A program made the translations under genes and the position numbers. From assembly GCA_963799415.1 (NCBI GenBank), contig CAWCXI010000027.1:1-64000 (forward strand): a stretch of 64,000 bases of DNA. The letters run 5' to 3'. The stretch is from JAMXLO01 sp963799415 (lineage in GTDB: Bacteria > Pseudomonadota > Alphaproteobacteria > Acetobacterales > Acetobacteraceae). The notes under the pieces were generated by a model that saw only the letters and a list, made by a program, of their open reading frames with translations, had not been told where the DNA came from and searched no databases. Shown here piece by piece: positions 62,339 to 64,000 of this stretch. How positions within the stretch are numbered: position 1 is the stretch's first letter; every line of letters starts with the position of its first letter.

Positions 62339-63214
62339 TCAGGCTGTTCGCACGAACTTGTCGACGCTGCGGTCCACGGTCAATCCGGCGTATATGTCGC
62401 CGTGCGAATCAACGCCGACGCCGTGGACGTGGCGGCTTTCCATGCGCGCGAGTACATTTCCCCCTGCATCGCGCACGCAGACATACGCCGGCTTGCCGCC
62501 GTCCTCCTGCTCGGCGATGTAGTAATTGCCGTCCTTGCCGCGCGTGATGTCGTTCGGGCCGCCCATGCAGGTCCACACGCCAAGATAGTCGCCGTCGGGT
62601 GAGAAGATCTGGATGCGCTTGTTCGTCCGATCGGCCACGTAAAGCCTGCCTTCAGCATCGAACGCGATGCTGTGCGGCAAATGGAATTCACCTGGCGCCT
62701 TGCCTGGCGTGCCCCACGACGTGACGAGCCGGCCGTCGCGTGTGAAGCGATGCACACGCGAGTTGCGATAGCCGTCGGTCACGTAGATGTCGCCGTTGGG
62801 ATGTGCCATCATCTCGGTCGGATGATTGAACGGCCCTGCCGCGCGTTCCGCGAGCCAGGGGGAGCCGGTACATCCGGTGTCGGAGTGCACGCCGCGCTCA
62901 CCGAGCTGCAGCAGGGGTTTGCCATCAAGCGTGAACGACTTCGCGACCGAGTCGGAACGATCGGTGGTATAGACGACGTCGTCGACGATCTTCAGACCAT
63001 GCGGGTCCGTGACCTCGCCGCTACCCCAGGCGCCGAGGTACTTCCCGTCGCGGTCGAACACCACGACCGGAGGGTCCTTGCGCTGGAAGACATAGACGCG
63101 GTCCTGTGAATCGGTCGCCACCCGGCTGACCAGCCCGAACCTTTCTCCGCCGGGCAGTTTGAGGAAATCGCGTACCAGCTCGTAGGTCTGCTCGCCCGTG
63201 CCAACTTGTGCCAT
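62339..63214 (-). CDS. NHL-repeat beta-propeller protein (peptidylamidoglycolate lyase-like)
   Basis: 291 residues built from NHL-type repeats (YVTDGYRNSRVHRFTRDGRL, YVADRTNKRIQIFSPDGDYL, YAGLTVDRSVDKFV), a six-bladed propeller. His motifs PHGLKIVDD, FHLPHSIAFDAEG and HVHGVGVDSHGDI could form a metal site as in lyases. No signal peptide. Ends 25 bases before the hydrolase start, so they form an operon. Confidence 0.8.
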   Translation of the reverse strand: MAQVGTGEQTYELVRDFLKLPGGERFGLVSRVATDSQDRVYVFQRKDPPVVVFDRDGKYLGAWGSGEVTDPHGLKIVDDVVYTTDRSDSVAKSFTLDGKPLLQLGERGVHSDTGCTGSPWLAERAAGPFNHPTEMMAHPNGDIYVTDGYRNSRVHRFTRDGRLVTSWGTPGKAPGEFHLPHSIAFDAEGRLYVADRTNKRIQIFSPDGDYLGVWTCMGGPNDITRGKDGNYYIAEQEDGGKPAYVCVRDAGGNVLARMESRHVHGVGVDSHGDIYAGLTVDRSVDKFVRTA

Positions 63215-63341
63215 TGCTGTCCTCCTCCCGTAACCAGGAGACTTTACTCCGGCAGCACCGCTTGAGATAGCGCGCCGGCCAGCATGGCCATGGCCGGCCG
63301 AGCCTATGCCACCGCGTGCAAGGCGGACGGATAAGGTGTCT

Positions 63342-63977
63342 TCACCGACCGCGCATCATTACACGAAGCGTCCAGACGACGACCTGGGCAAGGACCTTGC
63401 CGACGGCCGTGTCGAATGCATCTACAATGCTGGCGAGATCGTTGTGAGCCGCAGACGCTTGCTCATTTACGTGTATGCCGTCGATTATGTGGTGATCCGG
63501 CATCTTGACCAGCTTGGCGACCAAGCTCACCGTCACTGTCGGCAGCTCGCTCCCTGCCTCACCATAGCGTGCCTCGAATTCGCGCAGATCCGTCTCGAGC
63601 AAATAATCAGGGGTGAGGCCACTCGAATCACGTCCGACCCCTATGATGCGGCCGCTATCCTCGAATGCGCGGATCAACAATCCCTGCAGGAGTACAGGGG
63701 TGCGATCGGTCCAGCTCGCACCCGCGAAATAATCTAGCGTTGTACGATTGCGCGTCAAAGCGATGCGGTCCGTGTCGAGGCTTTGTGGAGAAATCGGCAG
63801 GACAATCACAAGCTGCTGATGGATAGGCCGCTGATTCGGCGCAGCAGCCTCTGTTTGAGGCACCAACCGATAGAGCCGCGGCGCGGGTTGGACGAACAAC
63901 GAGCTGCACCCAGTGAGGGGCATCACGCACGCAGCGAAACTGAGCACTCTGCGGCGTGACGGGACCGGCGGCCTCAT
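63342..63977 (-). CDS. ABC-type transport auxiliary lipoprotein, PqiC-like
   Basis: 211 residues with a lipobox in the signal (LSFAACVMPLTGCSSLF, Cys24). The mature domain has the PqiC/DUF330 pattern (PAPRLYRLVPQTEAAAP, DRIALTRNRTTLDYFAGASW, LLIRAFEDSGRIIGVGRDSS, PDYLLETDLREFEARYG). Such outer-membrane lipoproteins work with MlaD/PqiB MCE transporters; their genes would lie beyond the window edge. ATG 63977. Confidence 0.85.
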   Translation of the reverse strand: MRPPVPSRRRVLSFAACVMPLTGCSSLFVQPAPRLYRLVPQTEAAAPNQRPIHQQLVIVLPISPQSLDTDRIALTRNRTTLDYFAGASWTDRTPVLLQGLLIRAFEDSGRIIGVGRDSSGLTPDYLLETDLREFEARYGEAGSELPTVTVSLVAKLVKMPDHHIIDGIHVNEQASAAHNDLASIVDAFDTAVGKVLAQVVVWTLRVMMRGR

Positions 63978-64000
63978 CTCGGTGTGTATCCCTCGCGGTG

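Noticed and set aside
1..64000. CRISPR array or complete tRNA/rRNA genes
   Set aside because: No regularly spaced direct repeats and no complete cloverleaf or rRNA-like sequence were seen; the tRNA-like piece at 37761-37779 is only a half.

Overview
The window is high-GC DNA from an alphaproteobacterium. It is most probably a member of the Acetobacteraceae (Rhodospirillales). That is an inference from gene content: hslV-hslU, the metZ-apaG-folE neighbourhood, an isoquinoline-1-oxidoreductase-type molybdoenzyme, and many CaiB/ABC/MFS catabolic genes. No rRNA or complete tRNA gene and no CRISPR array was seen.

Layout. 1-13.3 kb is a decayed prophage or phage-like accessory region. It holds a small-terminase-like gene with an in-frame amber codon, a large terminase broken by a frameshift and by a precisely delimited IS1380-family element, translationally coupled tiny ORFs, a PIN-domain protein opposite a ribbon-helix-helix-like protein, two secreted-looking beta-repeat proteins, and a second, also frameshifted, terminase. 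13.8-22.1 kb is a mobile-element graveyard around a molybdenum hydroxylase: the intact large subunit, a small subunit decapitated by an IS21-family element, an MFS fragment, a paralogous hydroxylase fragment broken and partly inverted, IS110 and IS630 remnants, and a truncated LexA-like repressor. 22.4-29.6 kb carries a formyl-CoA-transferase-like CaiB enzyme, a lipoprotein, a four-gene nitrate/sulfonate/taurine-type ABC importer operon and an ABC-F ATPase. 29.6-35.5 kb has two tandem MetE-like genes, a vWA-like protein, typA/bipA and a conserved hypothetical gene. 35.7-38.5 kb holds a lone nuclease-helicase (PD-(D/E)XK plus DUF2075) and two small exported proteins. 38.8-48.9 kb is metabolic: Bfd-like ferredoxin, MgtC, VOC protein, peptide-type solute-binding protein, PfkB kinase, a compact IS110-family element, an enolase-superfamily dehydratase, aldo/keto reductase, GNAT and MFS. 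49.0-64.0 kb is mostly core: hslVU, a Crp/Fnr regulator and MFS pair, a class III cyclase with a TPR partner, a YHS-RidA fusion, metZ, apaG, folE, a CmcJ-like oxygenase, DUF1127 plus LysR, an alpha/beta hydrolase with an NHL-repeat protein, and a PqiC-type lipoprotein.

How it works together. Several clusters look like small-molecule uptake and catabolism units (ABC importer; MFS + AKR + enolase-superfamily dehydratase; MFS + Crp/Fnr with an FNR-like box). A striking property is the number of reading-frame breaks. In hslU alone about six small indels are needed, and at many sites across the window one C restores the frame while the protein otherwise stays well conserved. That pattern fits base-deletion errors in the assembly better than gene decay, so the broken core genes here should not be taken as true pseudogenes without checking. 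Breaks in the prophage/IS region that are not single-base losses (the IS1380 insertion, the IS21 boundary, the split paralogue, the D-to-H change in the IS630 catalytic motif) do look biological.
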